From Inquilinus limosus_F (GTDB taxonomy: Bacteria > Pseudomonadota > Alphaproteobacteria > DSM-16000 > Inquilinaceae): a DNA stretch of 64,000 nucleotides. This document shows positions 34,272 to 43,043 of the stretch, one piece after another (position 1 is the stretch's first letter; the number at the start of each line of letters is the position of its first letter). The stretch spans positions 1 through 64,000 of the forward strand of contig NZ_JAHVDK010000023.1 in the NCBI RefSeq assembly GCF_051487185.1, in the 5' to 3' direction. The notes beneath the pieces are model-generated. The model was given only the letters and a program-made list of their open reading frames with translations, ran no database searches and was not told where the DNA came from. The translations under genes and the position numbers were made by a program.

Positions 34272-34894
34272 CGTGCGTCTCCCGGCTCGCGGGCCAGCCC
34301 GGCGCCGATCATGCTGTCGCGGGTGACGAGATCGGCCAGAGCCGCCTCGTCCCAGCCTTCGGTGCCGGCCGGGCGCATCGGCACCACGAGGTAGCGGGTC
34401 TCCGCCGTCGAATCCCAGACGCGGATGCGGGTCGACTCCGGCAGGGTGACGCCGAATTCGGCCAGCACGCCGCGCGGGTCGATCACCGCGCGCGAGCGGT
34501 AGGGCGCCGATTTGTACCAGACCGGCGGCAGCCCCAGCACCGGCCAGGGGTAGCAGGAGCACAGGGTGCAGACGACGAGGTTGTGCGTGTCGGGCGTGTT
34601 CTCGACCGCGATCATGTGCTCGCCCTGGCGGCCGACGAAGCCGAACTCCCTGATCGCGGCGCTGGCGTCGTCCAGGAGGCGCTGGCGATAGGCCGGATCG
34701 GCCCAGGCCTTCGCCACCACCCGGGCGCCGTTGCGCGGGCCGACCTTGGTCTCATAAGTCTCGATCAGCACGTCGAGCGCGGCCGGGTCGACATAGCCCT
34801 TCTCGACCAGGATCGATTCCAGCGCCTTCACCCGCAGCGCGATCTCGGGCAGCGCGCTGCCCTCGTGGTCATGGTCGTGGTGATGCCCGGACAT
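34268..34894 (-). CDS. nthA: Nitrile hydratase subunit alpha, cobalt type
   Basis: 208 residues. The metal claw is VCTLCSC in the segment NTPDTHNLVVCTLCSCYPWPVLGLPPVWYKS. The Thr between the first two cysteines marks cobalt-type enzymes; iron types have Ser. The cysteines become oxidised ligands. The N-terminus is short and His-rich (MSGHHHDHDHEG), a feature seen in some Co enzymes and perhaps a metal store. Start at 34894; the frame runs on to 35023 without family similarity. First gene of nthA-nthB-activator-(RidA). No amidase gene is nearby, so amide disposal must be encoded elsewhere. Confidence 0.96.
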   Translation of the reverse strand: MSGHHHDHDHEGSALPEIALRVKALESILVEKGYVDPAALDVLIETYETKVGPRNGARVVAKAWADPAYRQRLLDDASAAIREFGFVGRQGEHMIAVENTPDTHNLVVCTLCSCYPWPVLGLPPVWYKSAPYRSRAVIDPRGVLAEFGVTLPESTRIRVWDSTAETRYLVVPMRPAGTEGWDEAALADLVTRDSMIGAGLAREPGDAR

Positions 34895-35004
34895 GGCCTG
34901 CTCCGCCTCTGGGATTCCGTCGGGGACAGCCCAGCCTACCGCCCCCGGCGCTTTCGTGCTAGCAAGCCGGCCAGCCGAAAACTGACAGCAACCGGAGCCG
35001 TTCG

Positions 35005-36408
<1,404 letters not shown>

Positions 36409-36418
36409 TCCGACAGCG

Positions 36419-36640
36419 GTGAGCGGCGTCCGCAAGCGGTCGGTCAGCATCGCCGGCCATGCCACCAGCGTATCGCTGGAGCCGGCCTTCTGGGACGCCC
36501 TCACCCGCCTGGCCGCCGTACGGGGCCTGGCGGTCAACCGCCTGGTCGAGCAGGTCGACGCCGCCCGCGACCCGGAGGGCAACCTGTCCAGCGCGCTCAG
36601 GGTTGAGATCCTGCGGGCAGCGCTGACGCGGGAGATCTGA
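36419..36640 (+). CDS. Ribbon-helix-helix domain protein (RHH_4)
   Basis: 73 residues starting at GTG. The sequence SGVRKRSVSIAGHATSVSLEPAFWDALTRLAAVRGLAVNRLVEQVDAARD fits the RHH_4 family, small proteins with a beta-strand (RKRSVSIAGHATSVSLE) then two helices. They are often found next to fumC. DNA binding is predicted by fold; targets are unknown. It ends just before a terminator hairpin. Confidence 0.85.
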   Translation: MSGVRKRSVSIAGHATSVSLEPAFWDALTRLAAVRGLAVNRLVEQVDAARDPEGNLSSALRVEILRAALTREI

Positions 36641-36644
36641 TGGG

Positions 36645-36674
36645 AAAAGGCCCCGGCCGGCGGCTGGGGCTTTT
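36645..36674. terminator. Terminator hairpin between convergent genes
   Basis: AAAAGGCCCC (36645-36654) pairs with GGGGCTTTT (36666-36674) with one bulged base, loop of about 11 nt. The T run continues as TTTT on the plus strand, with a matching T run on the minus strand, so it can serve both the fumC-RHH unit and the minus-strand secreted-protein gene. Confidence 0.65.
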
Positions 36675-36693
36675 CTCTGCGAGGACGGCCCAA

Positions 36694-37005
36694 TCAGCCG
36701 CCGCACTGCGCGGCATAGGCCTGATCGCCCGAGGTCACCTGCTGATCGATCTGTTGGATCTGCGCGTCGGTCAGGTTCAGCTCGGCCTTGCAGGTCTTGT
36801 AGAGCTCGTTGAGCTTCTTGGTTTCGGCCATGACCTCCTTGATGGCCGAGCACTGCTCGTCCTTCGAGGCCTGAGCCTTGCCCGCCAGGGCCTGCGACAG
36901 GGTCATGACCTTCTGCGACTGGGTCTGGGCGTCGCTGGTGCAGGCGGCAAAGGCCGGCGACGCCGCCAGGGTGGCAATGGCGGCGGCGAAGGGAATGCGC
37001 TTCAC
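36694..37005 (-). CDS. Small secreted protein with four cysteines
   Basis: 103 residues from a GTG start with AAGGAGC upstream. A signal peptide (KRIPFAAAIATLAASPAFA) ends at Ala20-Ala21. The mature part is helical and hydrophilic, with four cysteines at 22, 52, 72 and 101, probably two disulfides. No family is recognised. The spacing and the QTQSQKVMTLSQALAGKAQ segment resemble small periplasmic proteins of unknown role. A frame extending to 37086 is less likely because the signal peptide would then be internal. Confidence 0.75.
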   Translation of the reverse strand: MKRIPFAAAIATLAASPAFAACTSDAQTQSQKVMTLSQALAGKAQASKDEQCSAIKEVMAETKKLNELYKTCKAELNLTDAQIQQIDQQVTSGDQAYAAQCGG

Positions 37006-37138
37006 GAAAAGCTCCTTGGGCTTCTGGGACGAGCCGCAGCGGACCGAGCCGAAGCGGCGCCGAGAGAACCCGCGGCTGCGGACCATGTTCCCAGCAATTG
37101 CGAAGAATTGCGCCGATCCGCGAGGCCGCTAGGAACCG

Positions 37139-38968
37139 CTACTTCGAATTAGCCCACCAGGCCTCCAGCACCGTGCCGTAGGTCGGGTTGACGGTGGTGA
37201 CACGGCCAAGATTGCCCCAATAGGCGATGTAATCGCGGTCGAGGTAGTAGAGCGGCACCACGTAGTTGCCCCAGAGCAGCACCCGGTCGAGGGCGTGCAC
37301 CGCGGCCTCCAGCTCCTCCTGGCTGCGGGCGTTGGTGACGGTCTCGATCAGCTCGTCCACCGCCGTACTCTTCACCCCCGCATAGTTGCGGGTGCCGGGC
37401 GCATCGGCCGACCGGCTGCCCCAGTAGACCATCTGCTCCGACCCGGGCGACAGCGTCACCAGCCATTTGTTGAGCAGCATGTCGAAATCGTAGGTCTCGG
37501 TCCGGTTACGGTACTGGGCGCTGTCGACCAGCCGGACCGAGGCGGCGACGCCGAGGCGCCGCAGCTGGTCGGCATAGGCCAGTGCGATGCGCTGATATGT
37601 CTTGTCCTGCAGCAGGATCTCGAAGCGGAACGGGGCGCCGCTGCCGTCGATCAGGGTGTTGTCCCGGATGGTCCAGCCGGCTTCGGCCAGGAGCGCCTGC
37701 GCCGCCCGCAGATTCTCGCGGTTGCGGCCGCTGCCGTCGCTGGGCGGCAGGGTGTAGGGCTCGGTGAAGAGCTGCGGCGGCAGCTGGTCGCGGAACGGCT
37801 CCAGCAGCTTCAGCTCCGCTCCCTTCGGCGTGTCGGTGGCAGCGAGCGGGGAGTTGGCGAAGAAGCTGTCGTCGCGCTTGTACTGGCCGCCCAGCAGGGT
37901 CTTGTTCACCCATTCGAAATCGAAGGCCAGGATCATCGCCCGACGCACCCGCGGATCGGCGAAGAGCGGCTTCCGGCTGTTCATGGCGAAGCCCATCATG
38001 CCGGCCGGCCGGAAGTGCGGCAGGGTCAGGAGCGTGACCCGCCCGTCCTGGGCCGCCGGGAAGTCGTAGGCGCCGCCGACCCATTTCTCGGCGTTCCATT
38101 CGCGCCGGAGCGTGTAGGCGCCGGCCTTGAACGCCTCGAGCGCCACGTCGTCGTCGAGGTAGAAGTCGTAGCGCATCACGTCGAAATTGTGCTGACCGCG
38201 CATCGCCGGCAGGTCGGCGCCCCACCAGTCCTTGACCCGCTCCAGCACGATGCTGCGGCCGGGGTCGACCTGGGTGATCTTGTACGGCCCGGCGCCGAGC
38301 GGGATGTCGAGGCTGGGCTGGTCGAAGGGATGGGTCGTGTACCAGGCCTTGCTGAGCACCGGCTGCAGGGCCACGACCAGGGGCGCCTCGCGCGACGCCT
38401 CCTCCTTGAAGGTGAAGCGCACGGTGCGGTCGTCGAGCCGGTCGACCGAGGCGATCCGGTCGTACAGGGCGCGAGACGTCGGCAGCCCCTTGGTGCCCAG
38501 CGCCTGCGCCGTGAAGATCACATCGTCGGCGGTGATCGGCGTGCCGTCGTGGAACACCGCCTTGGGGTTGATGTGGAAGGTGATCGACCGCCGGTCGTCC
38601 GGCATCTCCACCCGGTCGGCGACATAGGGGTAGAGGCTGAACGGCTCGTCATAGCTGCGCGCCATCAGCTGGGCGAAGTGATAGGGCGGGACGATGGAGA
38701 TGATCTGGTCCCGCCGGCCGCCGACGATGAATGGATTCAGGCTGTCGAAGCTGCCGATCAGCGCCTGGCGCAGCTCTCCGCCCTTCGGCGCATCCGGATT
38801 GGCATAGGCGAAATGGTCGAATCCCGGCGGGTATTTCGGCTGGCCATGCATGGCGATGCCGCCCCCGGCCGCCGCCGGTGTCTCGGCCTGTGTCTGGGCG
38901 GCCGCCGGCAGGGCGCCGGGCAGCAGGGCGGCGAGGGCGAGGCGGAGCAGAAGGCGGGCGACGCGCAT
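37139..38968 (-). CDS. ABC transporter substrate-binding protein, family 5 (peptide/YejA-like)
   Basis: 609 residues with a signal peptide (LLLRLALAALLPGALPAAAQ). It has the SBP family 5 pattern: GGIAMHGQPKYPPGFDHFAYANPDAPKGGELRQALIGSFDSLNPFIVGG, a typical YejA/oligopeptide-binding N-terminus. Later come ITFHINPKAVFHDGTPITADDVIFTAQAL and ELIETVTNARSQEELEAAVHALDRVLLWGNYVVPLYYLDRDYIAYW. Periplasmic. The usual YejBEF permease and ATPase genes are absent nearby, so it is an orphan binding protein or pairs with subunits elsewhere. It diverges from the next sugar ABC operon. Confidence 0.92.
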   Translation of the reverse strand: MRVARLLLRLALAALLPGALPAAAQTQAETPAAAGGGIAMHGQPKYPPGFDHFAYANPDAPKGGELRQALIGSFDSLNPFIVGGRRDQIISIVPPYHFAQLMARSYDEPFSLYPYVADRVEMPDDRRSITFHINPKAVFHDGTPITADDVIFTAQALGTKGLPTSRALYDRIASVDRLDDRTVRFTFKEEASREAPLVVALQPVLSKAWYTTHPFDQPSLDIPLGAGPYKITQVDPGRSIVLERVKDWWGADLPAMRGQHNFDVMRYDFYLDDDVALEAFKAGAYTLRREWNAEKWVGGAYDFPAAQDGRVTLLTLPHFRPAGMMGFAMNSRKPLFADPRVRRAMILAFDFEWVNKTLLGGQYKRDDSFFANSPLAATDTPKGAELKLLEPFRDQLPPQLFTEPYTLPPSDGSGRNRENLRAAQALLAEAGWTIRDNTLIDGSGAPFRFEILLQDKTYQRIALAYADQLRRLGVAASVRLVDSAQYRNRTETYDFDMLLNKWLVTLSPGSEQMVYWGSRSADAPGTRNYAGVKSTAVDELIETVTNARSQEELEAAVHALDRVLLWGNYVVPLYYLDRDYIAYWGNLGRVTTVNPTYGTVLEAWWANSK

Positions 38969-39180
38969 GCGGCTTGTCCGGGTCGGATTCGGATGGGGCG
39001 CAGTCTTCCCGCCGAAGGGCCTCGGTGCAAGGCCGATGCGCCGGGCGGCTGACTTGACAAGCTTCTCGCAACCATCGCACGATTTCGCCAGACATAACGA
39101 ACGTGAATTGCGCTCAGCGCGACTCCACGGATCGAAGCTGACCGGATGCAGTCCGGCGATGTGACAGGGGGAGGAAAGCC

Positions 39181-40836
39181 ATGGCCATCAGCAGGGCTCT
39201 ACTGCTGTCGGCGGCGCTGATCGTCCTGGGCGGTGCCGCCGCCGTTGCGCAGAACACGCCACACGTCACCTGGCACGATGACGGGACGGTGACCCTGAAA
39301 TCCGATCCCGAATACGGGATGGAGATCAAGACGACGAAGGAGGAGCTGGGCTCCCTCTTCGGTCCCGACCAGAAGCCGTTCGAAGGCGAGACGGTGACGG
39401 TCCTCACCCTCGATTCCGGACCCAAGGGCGGCATCTCCGGCCCGCTCTACATGTTCCGCCCGATCTGGGAGGAGCTGACCGGCGGCAAGCTGAACATCGC
39501 GCTGACCCCGATCTCCGAGCTCTACACCAAGACCTTCCTCGACCTGCGCAACGGCACGGGCGAATACGACGCCATGATCGTCGGCGCCTTCTTCTATGGC
39601 GACCTGATCGCCGGCAAGTACATCCTGCCAGTCGATGATTGGAACAAGAGCGGCGAGTATCCCAAATGGGATTACGGCGTGATGCCCCCGTCGGTGCACG
39701 CCATCTACACTTGGGAAGGCGTCGGCTACGGCGTGCCGAGCGATGTCGACGGCCAGATCCTGTACTACCGCCGCGACCTGCTGACCGACCCGCAGCATCA
39801 GACGGCGTTCAAGGCGGAATACGGCTACGATATGCCGGTGCCGCCGAAGACGGCGCAGCAGGTCCGCGACATCGCCAAATACTTCAACGGCAAGAACTTC
39901 GACACCAACGACCCGGACCCCGATTCGGGCGTGGTGTTGCATCTGAAGGTGCGCGAGCAGGGGCTGTACCACTTCACCACCCTCGCCACCTCCTTCGCCA
40001 TGACGCCGGGCGACAAGCTGGACCGGACCCACAATGTCTACTGGTTCGACCCGGTCGACATGAAGCCGCTGATCAACAGCCCGGGCCACGTCAGGGCGCT
40101 GGAGTTCCTGAAGGAGCTGGCGTCCTACGGCCCCCCGGCCCAGGTCAGCTGGAGCCTGGGTGAGGCATGGGACTATTTCCTGCGCGGCAAGGCGGTGTTC
40201 AACTTCTCCTACGGCGATGTCGGCGCGCTGGCGCAGGACCCGGAACGGTCGAAGATCCGCGGCAAGCTCGGCTCCACCGTCCTGCCGGCGTCCGACACCT
40301 ACTGGGACATGGAGAAGAAGGACTTCGTCAAGGCCGAGGGGCCGCGGCAGGTCGGCAACAACACCGGCGGGTCGTGGCACGGCGTGGTCTCGTCGCTCAG
40401 CCAGTCTCCCGAGGCGGCCTACAGCCTCTTGGCGCTGATGGCGATCAAGCCGTCGCAGAAGTTCCTGGCGACGATCGGCTGGGACGGCGTCGACCCCGGC
40501 TACAGCTACCAGTGGCTGGAACCGACCGGCGAGGCGAAGCTGACCGACTACACCGAATCCAGCCTGAAATGGGACGAGCAGGACGTGAAGGAGTACCTGC
40601 AGGCCTATTACGAGACCTACAACGCCAAGACCACACTGCCGTATCTGCGGATCACCGGCACGCAGGAGTATTACGACGCCCTGGACAGCAACCTGTCGGC
40701 GGCGATGAGCGGGTCGAAGACGCCGCAGCAGGCGCTGGACGACACCGCGGCGGCCTGGGAGCAGATCACCGACCGACTCGGCCGCGACCAGCAGTTGAAG
40801 AACTACCAGGCGGCGATCGGCTGGAAGGGAGAATAA
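39181..40836 (+). CDS. ABC sugar-type extracellular substrate-binding protein (family 1)
   Basis: 551 residues with a signal peptide (ISRALLLSAALIVLGGAAAVAQ). It is longer than most family 1 binding proteins. The body includes FEGETVTVLTLDSGPKGGISGPLYMFRPIWEELTGGKLNIALTPISELYTKTFLDLRNGTGEYDAMIVGAFFYGDLIAG and a conserved C-terminal EYYDALDSNLSAAMSGSKTPQQALDDTAAAWEQITDRLG. GQILYYRRDLLTDPQHQ is the typical hinge block. ATG preceded by GGGGGAGGAAAGCC. First gene of a binding-protein/permease/permease unit; the substrate is unknown. Confidence 0.88.
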   Translation: MAISRALLLSAALIVLGGAAAVAQNTPHVTWHDDGTVTLKSDPEYGMEIKTTKEELGSLFGPDQKPFEGETVTVLTLDSGPKGGISGPLYMFRPIWEELTGGKLNIALTPISELYTKTFLDLRNGTGEYDAMIVGAFFYGDLIAGKYILPVDDWNKSGEYPKWDYGVMPPSVHAIYTWEGVGYGVPSDVDGQILYYRRDLLTDPQHQTAFKAEYGYDMPVPPKTAQQVRDIAKYFNGKNFDTNDPDPDSGVVLHLKVREQGLYHFTTLATSFAMTPGDKLDRTHNVYWFDPVDMKPLINSPGHVRALEFLKELASYGPPAQVSWSLGEAWDYFLRGKAVFNFSYGDVGALAQDPERSKIRGKLGSTVLPASDTYWDMEKKDFVKAEGPRQVGNNTGGSWHGVVSSLSQSPEAAYSLLALMAIKPSQKFLATIGWDGVDPGYSYQWLEPTGEAKLTDYTESSLKWDEQDVKEYLQAYYETYNAKTTLPYLRITGTQEYYDALDSNLSAAMSGSKTPQQALDDTAAAWEQITDRLGRDQQLKNYQAAIGWKGE

Positions 40837-40890
40837 GCCGGGCACGATCCCGTGCCCGACGCATGACCGGAAGGGGGCCGAGACGGCACG

Positions 40891-41838
40891 ATGCGCTGGA
40901 CCGGACGAATCCGCCTGCTGTTCCTGTCCCCGGCGGTGGCCTGGGTGCTGGTGTTCACCATCTTCCCGACGCTCTACACCGTCTATGCCGCCTTCCACAC
41001 GGTGAAGACCGAGACGGTGATGACCCGGACCGAGGTGCCGCGGCTGGACGCCAGCGGCAACCCGGTGCTGAAGCCGGACGGCACGCCGCGCACCCGGACC
41101 GAGGTCAAGCGCGAGACGGTCAACACCTGGACCTTCGCCGGCCTCGGCAATTTCGCCCGCGTCTTCACCGACCCGCAGGTGCGCGAGGCGGCGCGGGTGA
41201 CGGCGATCTTCGTGATCGTCTCGGTCGGCATCGAGATGGGGCTGGGCCTGCTGCTGGCCTTCCTGTTCAACCGCAGCATCCCGGGCCGCGGCGTGCTGCG
41301 CACGATCATGATCCTGCCGATCTTCGCCACCCCGGTGGCGGCCGGCTATCTGTTCTTCACCATCTTCTACGAGGCGGGCGGGCCCTTGGGCTGGACCGGC
41401 ATCCCCTGGCTGTCGAACCCGAGCTGGGCCCTGGTGTCGGTGATGATCGTCGACATCTGGCAGTGGACGCCGTTCTGCTTTCTGGTCCTGCTGGCCGGGC
41501 TGCAGGGCATCCCCGACGACCTGATCGAGGCGGCGCGGCTGGACACCAGCTCCAGCCTCCGGATCTGGACCGGGGTGGTGCTGCCGCTGATGACGCCGGT
41601 GATCGTGATCGTGCTGCTGCTGCGCCTGGCCGAGGCGATCAAGGTGTTCGACGTCGTCGCGTCGCTGACCGTGGGGGGCCCGGGCAACGCCACGCAGTCG
41701 GTCTCCTACCTCGCCTTCCGCACCGGCCTGCGCTTCTTCGACGTCGGCTACGCCTCGGCCCTGGCCCTGACCCTGCTGGCGGTGGTGATGGCCATCGTCA
41801 CCCTGTTCTTCAAGCGGGTGCGCAATGTCTACGCCTGA
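40891..41838 (+). CDS. ABC sugar transporter permease (MalF type)
   Basis: 315 residues, six helices expected. The cytoplasmic EAA loop that docks with the ATPase is visible as DDLIEAARLDTSSSLRIWTGVVLPLMTP. An unusual ~45-residue periplasmic insertion follows helix 1 (VMTRTEVPRLDASGNPVLKPDGTPRTRTEVKRETVNT). Preceded by the binding-protein gene after 54 bp; the stop overlaps the next permease start by 14 bp. Confidence 0.93.
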   Translation: MRWTGRIRLLFLSPAVAWVLVFTIFPTLYTVYAAFHTVKTETVMTRTEVPRLDASGNPVLKPDGTPRTRTEVKRETVNTWTFAGLGNFARVFTDPQVREAARVTAIFVIVSVGIEMGLGLLLAFLFNRSIPGRGVLRTIMILPIFATPVAAGYLFFTIFYEAGGPLGWTGIPWLSNPSWALVSVMIVDIWQWTPFCFLVLLAGLQGIPDDLIEAARLDTSSSLRIWTGVVLPLMTPVIVIVLLLRLAEAIKVFDVVASLTVGGPGNATQSVSYLAFRTGLRFFDVGYASALALTLLAVVMAIVTLFFKRVRNVYA

Positions 41839-42739
41839 AGTGTCCGCGCCTGAGGCCGCCGCAGCGATCCACGAGCCCGCCGCCGATCGGGTGAAGCCGC
41901 TCGGCCGGCGCAGCGGCATGGCCGACGCGCTCTGGTCGCTGGTCGCGATCGCCGCCGCGATCCTGTTCTTCTTCCCGCTCTACTGGGCGGTCTCGACCGC
42001 GCTGCGCAACCCGGCCGACACGTTCACCGTCGCCGGCCTCGGCGTGCCCTGGCTCGACTTCCAGCCGACGCTCCGCAACTTCGCGCTGGAGCTGAGCACG
42101 CCCGAGGGCTGGCGGGCGATGCGGACCAGCCTGATCGTCTCGCTCAGCGCCGTCGTCCTGGCCCTCGCGCTGGGCCTGCCGGCGGCCTATGCGCTGGCCC
42201 GGTTCAAGTTCTGGAGCAACAGCGATATCACCATCTGGTTCCTGTCGCAGCGCGTGCTGCCGCCGGTCGCGACGCTGCTGCCCTTCTATCTCGTGTTCCG
42301 GTCGCTCGACATGCTGGACAGCAAGACGGCGCTGATCCTGTGCAACGCGACCTTCATCCTGCCCTTCGTTGTCGTCATCCTGCGCCAGACCTTCCTCGAC
42401 CTGCCGGTCGAGCTGGAGGAGGCGGCGCTGGTCGACGGCGCGTCGCATTGGGGCGCCTTCTGGCGCGTGGCCCTGCCGCTGGCGGCGCCGGCGGTGGCTG
42501 CCACCGCCATGATCATCTTCGCCTTCGCCTGGAACGAGTTCCTGTTCTCCTCCTCGCTCGGCATCACCGAGACCAAGATGATGCCCGCCCATATGGCCGG
42601 CGCGGTCGACACCCGCGGCGTGCAGTTCTGGTTCATGGCCACCCGGGCGCTGATCGCGATGATCCCGCCGGTGCTGCTGGCCCTGTTCGCCCAGCGCTAC
42701 ATCGTGCGCGGCCTGACGCTGGGGGCGGTGAAGGGGTGA
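41825..42739 (+). CDS. ABC sugar transporter permease (MalG type)
   Basis: 304 residues. The EAA loop is PVELEEAALVDGASHWGAFWRVALPLAAPAVAATAM. MalG-like helices are seen from LVAIAAAILFFFPLYWAVSTAL and at WFMATRALIAMIPPVLLALFAQRYIVRGLTLGAVKG. Last gene of the unit; no ATP-binding protein follows, so an ATPase from another locus must energise it. A convergent glgP lies 304 bp away across a palindromic repeat. Confidence 0.93.
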   Translation: MSTPEVSAPEAAAAIHEPAADRVKPLGRRSGMADALWSLVAIAAAILFFFPLYWAVSTALRNPADTFTVAGLGVPWLDFQPTLRNFALELSTPEGWRAMRTSLIVSLSAVVLALALGLPAAYALARFKFWSNSDITIWFLSQRVLPPVATLLPFYLVFRSLDMLDSKTALILCNATFILPFVVVILRQTFLDLPVELEEAALVDGASHWGAFWRVALPLAAPAVAATAMIIFAFAWNEFLFSSSLGITETKMMPAHMAGAVDTRGVQFWFMATRALIAMIPPVLLALFAQRYIVRGLTLGAVKG

Positions 42740-42842
42740 GGTCAGCGAGTCGATGAACTCATCGCCGTCGCGAGCACAGATATGCCTCTCCCGCTTGCGA
42801 GACCTTTTCAGAGTGACCTGCGCCTTCCGGCATGGATTTTTT

Positions 42843-43010
42843 ATCCTCCCCCTCCCCTTGCGGGAGGGGGTAGGGGGAGGGGGTGCCGATCGAAGGGAGC
42901 CGGCGTGGGATCAATCAGTATTTCTGCCGGGTCGCAGTGATGTTCGACATTGGTTTCGGCGGCGCCAACCCCCTCCCCCTTGCCCCCTCCCGCAAGGGGA
43001 GGGGGAGGAT
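42843..43010. repeat. Palindromic element with 28-bp perfect inverted arms
   Basis: Fills most of the 304-bp gap between the permease and glgP. Arms 42843-42870 and 42983-43010 are perfectly complementary over 28 bp; a nearly matching extension (GGGGGAGGGGGT against ACCCCCTCCCCC) continues inward after a 2-3 base offset. The remaining ~85 bp interior is unique-looking. The rest of the gap (42740-42842 and 43011-43043) shows no gene. It may be a non-autonomous mobile repeat or a convergent transcription barrier. Confidence 0.85.
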
Positions 43011-43043
43011 GGAAAGCATAGCCCGACCCAGGTAGCGCCGGCG

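Noticed and set aside
39199..41919. 906-codon frame antisense to the sugar-binding protein and permease
   Set aside because: Antisense shadow; the plus strand has signal peptide, binding-protein and EAA-loop features.
42740..43043. A terminator reading of the 42.9-kb element
   Set aside because: The 28-bp arms enclose ~110 bp and lack a U run; it is better described as an inverted repeat, though it may also end transcription.
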